Assembly: GCA_003952965.2 (NCBI GenBank)
Contig: CM025852.1
Span: 28,145,009-28,209,008 of the forward strand
Length of the DNA stretch: 64,000 nt
Reading direction: 5' to 3'
From: Morella rubra
Lineage: Eukaryota; Streptophyta; Magnoliopsida; Fagales; Myricaceae
Shown piece by piece: positions 1-12,165 of the stretch. The notes under the pieces are model-generated. The model was not told the origin of the DNA. It made no database searches and saw nothing but the letters and a program-made list of their open reading frames with translations. The position numbers and the translations under genes are program-made. The stretch's first letter is position 1, and the number at the start of each line of letters is the position of its first letter.

Positions 1-464
1 TCTTTTCACCCCTTCCAATATTCAAGCGTCATTATCCCAGGCATCTTAAGCACAATCTTGGTTGTGGCTGTGGAGACAAAGTAACCGTCTTCTTTGACAG
101 ACCATCCAGGCCTCTATGGAGGATTGGAATTTTGCATGTTTAGTTAGCAGGCACAACACACAAGGGGGCCAGTATATATTATATATTGGTAATTAGGATT
201 TGGGCCAACAGCCTATATATATATATATATGTTCAACGGGATGTGGCGGTTAGCGTGCAAGCGTAGGTGTCAACTTTTATATCAAGTGGTTAAGCACACG
301 ATGTTGACAACTTACGTACCAAAGCAGGTGGGTTGAATATTTCGTCCCCTTTTTGTAAGGTCAATGCATTACTTAATTGGTGGATATTTTTTTGTGAAAA
401 TATTTGTTGAGCATTAGCCCAATTCAAATCATGCAAGTGCACCGGCCGCTTAGATGAGTTGACC
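1..464. other. Intergenic stretch, no gene seen
   Basis: No reading frame with a recognisable protein is present on either strand. A short TA dinucleotide run lies at about 207-230. The stretch ends at a Tourist-like MITE. Confidence 0.5.
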
Positions 465-661
465 ATCTGTTTGTTTGTAAAATTTTGAGAAGATCAAAAT
501 TTTAAGGTATTAAATTTGATAAAAAAAGTGAAAAGAGAGATAATTTTTAATATTATATTATAGTAAAAAGTAATGATTTGACGAGAAAAGAGAGATTATA
601 TTGTAATTTTTTATTGTGTTAAAATTTTAAGAAGTATAAAATTTTGATTTACAAAACAGAT
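465..661. mobile_element. Tourist-like MITE (~198-bp family), copy 1
   Basis: The 197-bp AT-rich element has imperfect terminal inverted repeats: ATCTGTTTGTTTGTAAAATT at the left, and a related ATCTGTTTTGTAAA read from the right end on the other strand. The interior has the family pattern: AAAATTTTAA near both ends and a central block rich in GAGAGA and TTAATATT. It matches the copies at 34278, 35187, 44339 and 53561 in length and interior, but runs opposite to the 34 kb and 35 kb copies. No clean target duplication can be read, so it is probably an old copy. It has no coding capacity. Confidence 0.6.
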
Positions 662-2367
662 ACTTTGTTTGAGAAGGGAGGGTCATGGGGTATTATTTGT
701 TAGTCCATCCGAGCCGACCAATCTTGTTAATGGTCGACATTGTATATGAGAAAAATAACATTATGATATCAATTTCTGTCTCTTCTAATGATGTTCTATT
801 TCTTGAGGCCCGAGGGGTTGATAGCTAATGATCTCTCTGCATGCCATTACACTTTTTCTTTTCAAGAAGGGAACAAAACAAATCATTAATTGGATTTTTA
901 TGCGATCCGTATCAGTTATATATGGTTCCAATCACATACAAAACGTAGAAGACTCGTTAATTTCAGCCAACTCCTTCGTTTCCAAGTCTTCATTATTGCC
1001 ATAATATTAATGTTGCTCTCAGCAATCCCGAATGGCCAACATGAGTCCTGATCACGGGGCTTTTAACATCAAAGCGACTGCCTTCCGGCGTAAGCTAAAT
1101 CTCCTATTTCGTACCTTTTGGAGAATACGATGAATATAAGACTCAGAGGTGGTTACTATGGACAGCCTTTATGACATTCTCTTTATAGCCATAAGTGTCG
1201 TGTCGAAAATTGTACGTACGTTTGTAAAAATAGTGACCGATGGGATAGGGTTTCACCCAGATCGCATATACTTTTTGTGTTGGATCGTGGATTGGACGTT
1301 TAATTATGTCACACCGCGTAGCACGTACGGTGTTTTTGCAGAACTGTCAATGAGTCATTCCATCCTATCCAACCCTTCGAATGGATCCCACGGGCCGGCG
1401 TTAGTATAGACGGTTGAATAAGGTACCTAAATTTAGAGGTCTCAATTTAAATTTTTTATAATAAAATATTTTTTTGAAAAATTTAATATTAATTTCCAAA
1501 AAGCTTAAATTTAAGAATTATATTAATTGAAAAAACCTATTAAATCTTAATGATTAAAAAAATATCAATTTTCTCCTAAATTTAGAGATTTCAATTTAAA
1601 ATTTTCTTTAATAGTATATTTTTTTAAAAATTAATATTAAGACTTCAAAAACTTAACTTAAACTATTAAATCTCTTTCAATTAAATAATCATTAAATTTT
1701 TACTTTTTGTGCTATTTATAAAGTCTCTTTCAACATATAAAATCTTCTTATTTAAAGATTTTAATTGTAATTAATTCAAATAAATCCTATAAATTATTCT
1801 ACTGGTAGATGTTTAAGACTTCGCTAACAACTAAAAATATATCTTTAAAAGAACTTAACCTTGTTTAAGACAATATTTTTCAAGTACCAAAAATACAGAA
1901 ATTTTTTTTTTCTTATCATTTCTTAATGCTTCTCAATTCTTATCTTTAGTATTAAAACCTAGGTGCTGTTATTCTAAACTTTGTATATTGTATTTGTTTT
2001 AGTTATCTTTGAAGCTAATAAAATCTTACTTGAAATTGAGTATGATCCAAGAAAGATTAAATTGATTAGTAATATTATCGATAAAAAATAATATATCAAC
2101 AAATTTAGAATATAACATTTTGATAAGTAATTTTACATTTCAAAAAATTATAAGAATAAATTTTAACTAATTTTTATTTTTTAAATATATTATTTTATAG
2201 GTTATTATGAAAAGCCTCACTTTAGAGTTTGACCTACGGCACCAAATCGCTTAAAGCTGCCCCGGCTGATTAGCTGCGACACAAAGTGTGAACAAAAGCA
2301 ATGACTGCTAGGCATGGTGGGTACAATTTTATCATTTTTTTAATGCCAAAATGTGTGACTAAAAACA
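662..2367. other. AT-rich intergenic DNA with a degenerate internal repeat
   Basis: No convincing gene. The part from 1425 to 2215 is extremely AT-rich. A segment near 1427 (CTAAATTTAGAGGTCTCAAT) recurs about 149 bp later near 1576 with a few changes, so the stretch looks like a decayed repeat or element. The open frame at 1149-1409 resembles nothing I know and is probably chance. Confidence 0.4.
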
Positions 2368-2569
2368 GGACCTGTTCGTTTTGATGAGATTTGTTAGGAT
2401 TTGAAGAATGTGAGAATTTTTAGGTGATGTTGGAGTTGTATTGGTGTTTGTGTAAAAGTTGTTGACTTTTATTAATAAGTGAGAGAAAAGAAGTGATGTT
2501 TTTTAAGGTTGTTATTTGTAGTTTACCTTTATTGGGATGTGTGTAGAAGAGAAAATATAAAATAATATT

Positions 2570-3165
2570 TATATTAATGTTTATTTATAATATTTATTAT
2601 AATTCCGAAAATTCCTTTTATGTTACATTTTTTTTTATTCCGAAAATAATATTATATTGATGTTTTTAATTTCAATTTTTTTTTATTATTGTTGATATTC
2701 CACTCTCTTTTTATTTTTTCTATTTTTTTATTGTGATACAAATGTTGATATTTATTTATAATATTTATTATAATTCGAAAATCCTTTTATATTTTCTATT
2801 TTCAAATGTTGATATTTATTTATATTATTTATTATAATAAAATCCTTTTATTATTTTCTATTTTTTTTATTGTGATACAAATGTTGATATTTATTTATAT
2901 TATTTATTATAATTCCGAAATCTCTTTTATTATTTTCTATTTTTTTTATTGTGATACAAATGTTGATATTTATTTATAATATTTATTATATTCTGAAATC
3001 CCTTTATTTTTATTTTTTATTGTGATACAAATGTTGATATTTACTTACAATATTTATTATATTTTTGAAAAATCCTTTTATTTTCTATTTTCTATTTTTT
3101 ATTGTGATACAAATGTTGATATTTATTTATAGTACGGATATAATTTAACAAAATCCTTTTGTTTT
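2570..3165. repeat. AT-rich minisatellite, ~65-83-bp units
   Basis: About six imperfect tandem units share the core TGTGATACAAATGTTGATAT followed by TTATTTATAATATTTATTAT and a CCTTTTATT tract. The core recurs near 2743, 2808, 2881, 2958, 3031 and 3114, giving spacings of 65 to 83 bp. The variation comes mainly from the length of the T-rich tracts. It lies between the proposed left end of the Harbinger element and the GRF zinc-finger gene, and is non-coding. Confidence 0.8.
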
Positions 3166-3441
3166 CTATTTTCATTTTGATACAAATATATGAAAGACAA
3201 TGAGGCGTTACCAAAAAAATATATGAGAAATCAGTTAAAACAACGTTTTTAATCCTAAATTTGGATCGTCACCTGAAATATTGCTAGTTACAAACATTGA
3301 CACCAAGTGCTAATGTCTCGCAAAAAAACGCAATGTCCTCAGCAGGTGAACAAAACAACTTCTGCCATCACAAACTATTACCAATTCACACGCTGATGCT
3401 CTACTGGACAGTAATTAAGATAACAAATATGACAACCAGCA

Positions 3442-3795
3442 TCACAAATAAGAACACCAAACACAGCCGCAGCATCCAAAGCACAATAACCATATATTGT
3501 GGTCTCCCACTGTGCGCGCAAAACCCCTATGTTGTGCGCGAACCTGGTGATGGCGAGGTCCCCCATCATCATTTTCGACCCACAAAAAACTCCCTGGGTG
3601 GTCCTGCAAGAAGAAATCCATTAATTATTTTCAAAGGTGAATCAGTAGGGCCAAAAGTGTGCTTAGTCCATCAGGGATACAAACCTCATGAAGTGGACAT
3701 CGATAAAACCTCCGACCATAATTTTTGTCTGTGCGAGCCATGTATAAACGCATGCGCCCCGCTCCGCAACTGCAGTATGGTGCTCTGTATGTCAT
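3442..3795 (-). CDS. Small GRF-type zinc-finger protein
   Basis: Two exons, 3685-3795 and 3442-3603, join in phase across a GT..AG intron to give about 90 residues. The first exon holds a GRF zinc finger: CSCG near residues 8-11, then an N-x-GRRFYRCP block near 25-34. The next exon continues DHPGSFLWVENDD, the usual end of the domain. GRF fingers bind zinc and in several nuclear enzymes contact single-stranded nucleic acid, but the many short plant versions have no established function. After the domain the tail turns cysteine- and tryptophan-rich (WLLCFGCCGCVWCSYL) and may be degraded. It lies 303 bases downstream of the transposase stop on the same strand, inside the proposed Harbinger borders. 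It may therefore be captured or be a host gene the element landed beside. The domain is clear; whether the gene is expressed is not known. Confidence 0.6.
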
Positions 3796-4097
3796 CTGTG
3801 GAATAAACAAACTGCCAACAATGAACAACATGTACACACAAACTGAGAAAACATCATGATTTCTGAAATATGTGATGGGTCTACAATCAACAAATGAATC
3901 TTCAACCATGTATTAATTAGTTTACTGAAGGGACATTATCGAGGTGGAAAAGAAAAGTCATCAACGTGGACAATTCATAATCATATAACTACAATGCGAT
4001 TTAAAATACTTATAAACTATTCTCATGAACAGATTTACTGAAATTAGAAAATCATCGTCCTCCTAAAAAAAACATGGAAATAAACCCACAACATCAA

Positions 4098-5601
4098 CTA
4101 GTTCGTCCTATCCGCCCATATAGCCTCTGTAATTGAATCACGTCTTCCACTCATTTCGGCAGAACTATCTCGGTGAAATGTCTGAGATGCACTACTCGAA
4201 GCCGCACCATAGCTCCTCGCGTCGTCAACGTCCTCCGTAACTAACTCCTGGTAGTCAGGAACAAAGGCCTCTGGATCGCCTTGCTCTATCAGGAAATTGT
4301 GAATAACAGCACATGCCATTATGATATTCCGCTGACTGGTTAGCTTATATCGTGGCATATTGTCAAGTATGACAAACTTTCCCTTCCATTTACCAAACAT
4401 TCGCTCCACTATATTGCGAAGTGACGAATGTCGATAGTTGAAGAGCTCCTTTGGTCCTCTTGCCTCACCGGACTCTCGAAACCGACTCAAATGATATCTA
4501 ACCGACCTGTGAGGCGGCAGAAATCCGTTCAAGCATGGGAGGCCCGAATCTACTACGTAAAAATAACCTACAATGTCAATGTAAGGTTAGCTACAGTTAA
4601 CCTCCTCACTAGTATCCAATGCACCTCCAATAATACATCAGCCGTACCTGGCTTAGGCATTGGGAACTCGTTTTCCGGCCTTGAAATAACGTCCATTAAA
4701 ACACGGGCATCGTGCGTTGTACCCTCCCATCCACAATACACAAATGTGAACTTGCCTGAGAAGTCAACCGCACACAGCACATTCTGTGCCAAAAAACCCT
4801 TCCGACATCGGTACACATCATGTAGCGACTTGGACACCCAACAACTAATGTAAGTGCCATCAATGGCACCGATACAATCCTACAAATAATTCGATACTCG
4901 TAATTAATATATTGTGATTGTCGGTAATCCAAATCTGAACGATAAAAGACAATTACCTTGAACCATGGGTAGTAATTATGATTGCCTCGTACGTACGGGT
5001 GCACTCCCTCCATGTGAGTTGGCCGTATGATAAACTTAGCCATCGTAAACAATGCCCTCGAGACACGTTTCACGTGGCGATGAATGGTGTCCGTAGAGTG
5101 TTGAAAAAAATGTCCCACAACCCTCATTTTTACGTTGTGTGTTACGACAAATAAAAATATACCCAATGACTCTTCTAACTTTACCTTTTGATCCTCTAAT
5201 CCACCATATCTGCAAAGGCAGTATACCAAATTTCGGAATGTGGATTGAGACATTCTAAATATGTTTTGACAATCCGCACCGTTAGGGTTATTAAGGATCT
5301 CAGCAAGGTGCATTGCACCCGTAAGAATTGACGTGTTCTGTGGAATTGGGCGTCGAGGCATGGGTTGGGCTTGTGCCCTCCTTCTTCGACCCTCATCAAT
5401 TATCTCCAAAGCATATAATTCATCACTGCTATAAGCATATTGGTCATTATTGTCTGTGCGGTTGCTCTCTGTATCACCTGGGACAGAATCTACTTGCTCG
5501 TCCTGTTCCGACTCATATGGTTCATCGTTGTTATAGGGATTGTCTTCCTCTGACTCATATGGTTCATCACCACTATAGTTGTCGTCATGGTCAGGATCCA
5601 T
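4098..5601 (-). CDS. PIF/Harbinger transposase (DDE_Tnp_4, HARBI1/ALP1-like)
   Basis: Three exons, 4957-5601, 4648-4879 and 4098-4567, join in phase across GT..AG introns to give 448 residues with no internal stop. The ATG at 5601 begins MDPDHDD, and residues 1-45 form an acidic tail with repeated DEPYESE blocks. A helix-turn-helix-like region follows. The catalytic core then shows the first Asp in IGAIDGTYI, the second in YVVDSGLP and the Glu in NIVERMFGKWK. This is the DDE nuclease of PIF/Harbinger elements and of the domesticated plant ALP1 and animal HARBI1 proteins. In active elements it works with a Myb/SANT-like partner that binds the ends; here that partner (6503-7467) is frameshifted. 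The length fits the family and all three catalytic residues are present, so the copy could be young or recently supplied. Confidence 0.85.
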
Positions 5602-6502
5602 TGAATCTATGTTGAACAAGGGAGTTAATAAAAGAGGTTTCCAAAAAAAAAAAAAAACAAAACACTGCCCACAAATTCCAAGCTTTAGGAACCAAAGTCA
5701 AGAATACCAAAGTCACAAAAAGTCTTACAAACATAGTAATAATTTTGAAATGGAGATTGCTAAAATGGCTGCCACAGATAGGGTCTAAACAGATAGCCAT
5801 TGGGATGTTGAAAAGAATTGTCGTCTTTGAGAAAACATAAAAACATCCATTCCAATATATAATAAACTATGAATCAAACTATAAGATCATAATTTTATAA
5901 CTCAATTTAAAATAAGATAAAAATTTTATAACCAACAAGGTTGGAATTTTAATGAACCAACAACAACTAATGACTAAAGTCGAGTACTTCTACCTCAAAT
6001 ATTCAATTCTAATAAGCTTCCATTTGAAAGTAGAGTTGTCTCTATATACACTAGTTCCGAAGACCAAGAAAAAAAACAAAAAAATATGCGATTATTGCAT
6101 TACAAGGTCCTTATTCTACACAGCATAGGCAACGTTCTAAATAAAACATGACTTAAAACAAATAATTCAAAACAAAAGAATGAAACAAATAATTCTACAT
6201 AGCATAGGCAACTTTCCAAATAAAACAAAACAATATGACTAATGCTGAAAAAGAAAACAAAACACGAAACCAGGAGCCTAAACAAGAACCACCACCATAA
6301 AACAGTAATGGAAGGCAGCCAAATACATAGCATCCGAAATTATAAATATATAAGTACTCAGAGTATTGAAAACATCACCGTGAAAACAGAAAATACCCTA
6401 CTCATAAGATAGTTCAGCCACACTAAACAGTCAGCGAAAACTGAATAAAGTTCCAACCTTAAATTCTAGTACAAACATAATTACTAGTTAAACATTCAAA
6501 TA

Positions 6503-7467
6503 CTACTTCATGTGAAGCACGTAGTGTCGACGTTGTTCGGCGGGGATCCTTATGAATGCTTGTCTAAAGGTGGAACTCTCAATTATACAATCCACCGCCT
6601 TGGCAGCGACCTTTACTTCTAAAGGAGGGTCAATAGCATAGACACCATCAATGCAGTCATCCACGAGACTAGTGCGGGAAGTGTATGAACTTGCAATCCG
6701 ATCAGCCTTAGCCCTTAAATAATTCTGAGATGCCTCTTCCCAGGGGTCTCAGCAGTCTCTCCATCCCGGGACTGCTTCTTACGTAGACCACTACCTGAAG
6801 GCAAGGGAGATGGGCGCTTCCGAGTCCCCCTTGTATCCCCCACAGGGGTGTAAGGAAGAGGAGTGTCCTCATCCGTAAGGTCAATTTGTACAGACCGAGC
6901 GTGCTCAGCAATGTTGAGACATCTCTCTTCCTCTTCCGTTGAAGGGCCTTGAGCGGTGCACGCCGCATGAGTCCATTGGAAGTGGTGTTGCCAAACATAT
7001 ACACTAATTCGTCATAGTGGTCTAATCCTTTCCCCATGAAGCGTGACAGAGTTTTGTCAGTTTGCATAAGGGGAATCCTTAGAACATACATTATACTCGC
7101 ATAAATAATTATAACATGGGTAGGAAACAAAAAAAAAAAAACAATTGTGAAACTCACACGTAGCACTTCTGTCCACTGTGGCACATCTGCAATAACAGTT
7201 TGGGTTGTAGGGTCCCAGCCAAATCCGGTCCTTTTCCTAGATTGTTGAATGCCCTATACTCGTTGCGCAAATTCTCAATCTTGTCTTAATTTTTTGACCC
7301 TCTAAACAGGGAACATCAACTTTCATGATCGAGGCTATGTATTCGTAGTTGGCCACTCCTAGTTTGCCATTGGTAACACGTCCTGAGTTAAACTCACCCA
7401 TGGCCAGTTCTATGAGCTTTGACACACGTTGCTCATCTTTCCAAAGGTTTTTGTTGGTTGTTGACAT
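6503..7467 (-). pseudogene. Harbinger Myb/SANT-like ORF2, frameshifted
   Basis: The ATG at 7467 starts MSTTNKNLWKDEQRVSKLIE, continuing into a Myb/SANT-like (trihelix-type) DNA-binding domain typical of plant Harbinger ORF2. After about residue 60 the expected continuation (an IENLRNEYRAFNNLG-like stretch) lies in another frame, and the next block, TGFGWDPTTQTVIAD, in a third. This means about two one-base losses close together near 7220-7290. An intron near 7080-7160 leads to FMGKGLDHYDELVYMFGNTT, and a further frame change follows before the basic segment around RKRPSPLPSGSGLRKK. The ancestral end is probably the stop at 6503-6505 after HYVLHMK. The family partner recruits transposase to the termini; this copy cannot make a full protein. 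Confidence 0.7.
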
Positions 7468-9154
7468 GACAGCCTCATGGAGAAGAATAAAAAAAAGTCC
7501 CTTTAAAATAAGAAATTGTGGCCTCCTAACAAAATCTTAACGTGAATTAACTTCTATGACACATATTCATCTAAAATGCAGAAATTTAGCTATGATACAA
7601 AAACAAATTTCAAAATAAGAAAAGAGGTTCGATAAGTTCACATTCATTCAATTGCATATATTCAGTAAAAGACATACCGTATGTTGACACGCAATGGAGG
7701 ACGATGGTTGGAGGTCAACAATCATTTCCTTCCCAGACCTAAGAAAATGGCGCTGCACATCGATTTGATGACTTGACATTAATGCTCAAATGCTTGAAAG
7801 AAATGAAGCTAAATTCTTCACGCAGATTCTAACAACCAATGCAATTTCTTCATGCAAATTCTAACAACCAATGCAAAATGAGAAAAAATAATTTAATGAA
7901 TAAATGAGAAAAAACAAAATGCCACACAGAGAAAGATTGTTTCAGTTAAGGCTCTTCTGTCATGTTGCACAAAATAGAACTCTTTCTCTATGTTGGTTTT
8001 AGTCTACATATTTGAAACTTGGCATTTACAGAGTTAAAGTTGGACAAAATCAACCATAACAGAGTCAACCTATGTTTTCTATCCCCAGAGAAGTCCCAGA
8101 TGGGAACCGGGTTCATAATCCAGTGCAGATCAACCCTGGTATATGCAAAAATCTCTTTTGTAGGGACAAAATGGGATAGGGTGAAGGGATTACTCGCAAC
8201 CTGTTTATATAGGTGTACTTTTACAGATACTATCTCCATATGTTTTTGTATTGGCTAAACAAACACATAATTAATCATAAAAGCAACAGTTTAATTGAAG
8301 CAAGTCTGTTACTGAAGAAATGAGTTTGGGCAAGAAAAAACAAAAAAAGCCTCTGAGAAACACAGCAACAGAGAGACGCAGAGAAACACTTGAGAGAAAA
8401 AGAAGCAGATCGACGCCATTTTTAGAATCAATGGGCGTACACTCAAGTCCAATCGCATAGAGAGACAAGATAGAGAGAGAGAGAGTTGCAGACTTTTGAG
8501 ATCTGAGAATCGATCTCCAATTGGGAAATCAACAAATCGGTGAAATCAAAGGTGTTCAAGGGAAAAACAATTGACATGGTTGCGATCACAGCGGCAGGTA
8601 AGAGGCGCCGTGACTGAGGAGTTGTTCAAGCTGGAGCTCCTGGAACGCTTAGGGCTCTCTATCTTGCGTTTCGAGTTGTATATCCTCCTCTGTGGTTTTG
8701 CAGCTTTAACGTTCCCTTCGTTGGCCATAGTTCGAGGCAAACGTCTCCTCACACTGCCGTTGCTCGTAGGCTTACCAACCTTCTTTCATGTCAACAGGGG
8801 AGGGGGAAAAATTGAAAAACAGACTGAAGTCAGCTTTCGTCAAGTGAAATGACCATATTCACCCTGAACTAAACTCAACGCAGAAGAAATCCGTCGGGCT
8901 TTTCCATCCATTCACAAGCCCTTCGAATTTAATCACTAACCGTGTGGGGGCCACATGTTTTGCACAAACCCATTTTACCCTTCTCCTTTTATGTCCTCAA
9001 CGCAGTAAAGTAGGATACTTCGGTAATTCTTCATCAGTTTGACCAGAGAAAATTTGGAACAAAATTATCTACATCCTTCATTTTAATGTGTTCGGTGTGA
9101 GTAGGTAGAAACTTGAATGCGAATTTTCAAAAATTCAGCTAAACCAACGAGCCC
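7468..9154. other. Upstream part of the Harbinger element, no recognised gene
   Basis: This stretch runs from the Myb-like ORF to the proposed right end of the element. On the minus strand a frame at 8546-8752 contains a basic segment (QRRIYNSKRKIESPKRSRSS) that I do not recognise. It could be a leader exon of the element, a captured host fragment or chance. A short GA run lies at about 8474-8485. Confidence 0.35.
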
Positions 9155-11189
9155 TTACTCCGGGGCCTTGGAGTTTCGTCGTAATCTTATCTCGTGCGGT
9201 AGAATTTTTTCTCTGAAGGCCAGTTGCTATAACACGGCTCAGTCAAACACGTGGGAACGCTTCTTCTGTCTCAAACGTCCTAGAAATGATCGGAGCATTG
9301 CAAGAATGCTTCTTAACGCCGAAATTGTTTAGGATTGATATTTTATAGTTTTAGGAGCGAAATCCCAGCCAGGCATTCCCAATTTTAGAGGCGTCGTGAC
9401 TCAATGGCCAATGCAAGCATATTGCCACACGTAGCTGAAAGAGAAAAGGAAAGATGGCATTTCCGGTCATCTACACTACCCATTATTTTATACTATTTTG
9501 CTTGATTGAATAGAGGGAAGGCTGGAGCAGGTCCCAAGGTAATTGATTTACACGTTCTGGTTGAACAACCTTGAGACTGACTTGCAAAATGGATCTTTTA
9601 GTTTCTTTCTCTTTTCTAATCAAGGTGACGTTTATTTATCAAAATTTGAGAGAATATTTTTAAATATTAAAATTTATAAAACTTTTATAATATATACAGA
9701 TATTAAAAATTTTAAAATATATTTAATTTACTCGAAATTTCGCTACTTCAAAATTTTAGACAAATTATCTAAGCAACTTGGAACTTGTTCACGAGGGCAC
9801 AAGGGGTCCCAGGGGACAACTGAATAACTGGGCCTGGGTAGACCTGAAACGCACTTCAAAGCTGGCCATTCAATATTCGAAACTCGTTTGCGGCTTAGAG
9901 TTTGGGCTCAGGATTGTCGCTTGCCGGAGGGTACCGCCCCTCTCTTCAGTAATCATATTCAGTTTGCCAGTAGAATTAACATGATTACTTCCCTCCCTTT
10001 CCCTAAAAAAAAAAGGTTATTTCCAGCTAAACCCACGCTTGAGACCCACCATCCCTGAACCTTAATAATCCTGCTTAAAAGAGAACCAAAATCAAATAAA
10101 GTTGAATGCAAGTGAAAGAGAGATGGATCTTATGGGGCTAGCTATATACGTGCTTTCTTAAAGAAGACACTTGGAATAATGCACAGAATTCTCAATGCCA
10201 AGTGTTAAAAAGATTTATCTATATATCGAAAAAGATGATGTGAGGGTACTGACACGATATAAAGTCAAACAGAACCAGAACAAAAGGTTGCGATACATCT
10301 CCAAAAGCATTGACAATTGTACCGGGTGGACATCTCACATTGGTTGACAGTGGCCGAATAATGTAATAAAGCGATCATTCGATCAAATAAAAGGTCAATA
10401 CGTGCCGCAATAACTATCTCACGATTTCTGTTATCTTCAAACCCTCAAAGCCTTGACTCCATTGAAAGAATTTAAGATGAGATTGTTTTGTGATTATTCA
10501 ACTATACGGTACTAACACGTTTTTCCCGTTTATAGTTATGAGAATGTCAGGCAGATGGAAAAAGGATGGATTTTGATAGGTTCCGGTTGACTAGGTATTG
10601 GGTGCCTTGAACAACATGGGACGACGGACCACTTGTCCGAACCCATTCGTGTTGACAACATTTGAGTTACAAATCAATTGACATCTGTGGATGGCCTTCA
10701 AAAATATTGCTAAGATAAGAGTACATTTTTTTAAAAAAATATTGGCTTAATACATTGGTTGTCGGATTGAGGGATCTAATGGGTCTACAAGCTGGAGGAC
10801 CAAACAAGATAAAATGGTGCAAAGATGCGTGCAACTAGATTAGACTTGATGTCTGATGATGAACAAGGTCAAATGAACTGATCCACTGCAAGTGGCTTGA
10901 CCAACATGATACGTGGGTGGTACAGAGTGAGCCCTTTGCACCTTTTGACGACCTTCTCTCTGTTCCCAAGTTCATAATTCCTTTTCATCCATGCAGCAAA
11001 CAACATGTAGCAGGATCAACATTGATGGGCAGACATGGCTTTGGTCCCTCGTACGATGGGAGAATATATTCTAAATTAGGGACTATTTGAGTGTTTCCAA
11101 TGAGATAACAGAAAAAGAAAGATCCAACATATGAGGCAAATACGTTGGGCGGGGGCCGGATAAAATTGTGCACTATTCGAACTAATCCG
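9155..11189. other. Intergenic stretch with one decayed AT-rich element
   Basis: No gene was recognised. About 9600-9775 is very AT-rich, with the AAAATTTTAA-type core seen in the nearby MITE families, and is probably a decayed copy. The rest (9780-11189) is of mixed composition without clear repeats or protein similarity. Confidence 0.35.
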
Positions 11190-12165
11190 TCCACCTCTGG
11201 ATGGCTATAAATTTAGGCCTCCCCCTGGACCATTGGCATCCTGGTGAGAGGAAGAGAGGTCTTGTATGAAGATGAAAGAGCCATGTTCGATAGCCAAGGA
11301 TGACTTGCCTACATCCAGGGTCGGGTTTCAGAAAGATTAATGAATAATCTGGCCTAAAGCCTTGTCCTGGTTTATAGGTGATCTTCCGAGGCTTCCAGAC
11401 TGGCTCTTATCTTTCATGCCAGGCCTCCACTTCCGGATGGCTATTAATGTACGTACGTAGATGTGTGAAAGGAGCATTTGACATTCATATGAGAGGAAGA
11501 GAGGCCTCGCATGAAGATGAAAGAGCCATGTTCGATAGCCAAGGATGACTTGCCTAAATCCATAGTGAGGTTTCTTCAGAATGGATGAATAATGTGGCCT
11601 AAAGCCCTCACGTGGCTTATAGGGAGTCATCTAGGCTAGTCAGACTGGCTCTTATCTTTCATGCCAGGCCTTCACTTCCGGATGGCTATTAATGTACTTA
11701 GATGTGTGAAAGGAGCATTTTACATCCCCACGAGAGGAAGAGAGGCCTCGCGTGAAGATGAAAGAGCCATGTTCGATAGCCAAGCATGATTTGCCTAAAT
11801 CCACAGTGTGGGTTTCATAATGGATGAATTATATGTGGCATAAAGCACTCACGTGGCTTATAGGGAGTCATCTAGGCTAGTCAGACTGGCTCTTATCTTT
11901 CATGCCAGGCCTTCCGCTTCCGAATGGCTATAAATGTAGAATTGTGGAAGGAGCATTTGACATCCCCATGAGACGAAGAGAGGCCTCGCATGAAGATGAA
12001 AGAGCCATGTTCGATAGCCAAGCATGACTTGCCTGAATCCACAGAGGGGGTTTCAGAATGGGCCTAAAGCCCTCACATGTTTTATAGGGAGTCATCTAGG
12101 CTAGTCAGATTGGCTCTTACCTTTCATGCTAGACCTTCATCTTTCATATATCATATATGGATGGC
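11190..12165. repeat. Four-unit tandem array, ~240-bp period
   Basis: Four head-to-tail units share the anchor AAGAGCCATGTTCGATAGCC at 11276, 11521, 11762 and 12000, so the periods are 245, 241 and 238 bp. Each unit also carries a GAGGAAGAGAGG block before the anchor, a GGCCTAAAGC block after it and then TGGCTCTTATCTTTCATGCC. The last unit is slightly shortened near 12050. No unit codes for an evident protein, and the units differ from each other at several percent of positions. It looks like a local satellite or expanded non-coding repeat about 1.6 kb upstream of LCB2. Confidence 0.85.

Larger units (their letters stand above)
2368..9154 (-). mobile_element. PIF/Harbinger DNA transposon (two-ORF type), ends tentative
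   Basis: The region holds the two proteins typical of plant PIF/Harbinger elements, a DDE transposase (4098-5601) and a Myb/SANT-like protein (6503-7467), both on the minus strand. The right end is proposed at 9154: read inward on the minus strand it starts GGGCTCGTTGGTTTAGCTGA and is flanked outside by TTA, the usual target triplet. The left end is proposed at 2368, starting GGACCTGTTCGTTTTGATGA, which matches the right end at about 14 of 21 positions. No TTA flanks it, so the left boundary is uncertain. Bases shortly inside the left end match the MITE at 30868-31159, including GAGAATTTTTAGGTGATGTT, so both appear to belong to related families. The transposase frame is open but the Myb-like ORF is frameshifted, so the element would depend on a partner protein from elsewhere. 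Confidence 0.55.

Noticed and set aside
1149-1409. 86-residue plus-strand frame
   Set aside because: No recognisable domain, low-complexity neighbourhood, and no splice or promoter context.
3297-3806. 169-residue plus-strand frame
   Set aside because: It is antisense to the GRF zinc-finger exons, which have the domain signature and splice sites.
8546-8752. Basic 68-residue frame near the Harbinger right end
   Set aside because: Possible leader exon, but no family was recognised and no in-phase continuation could be shown.
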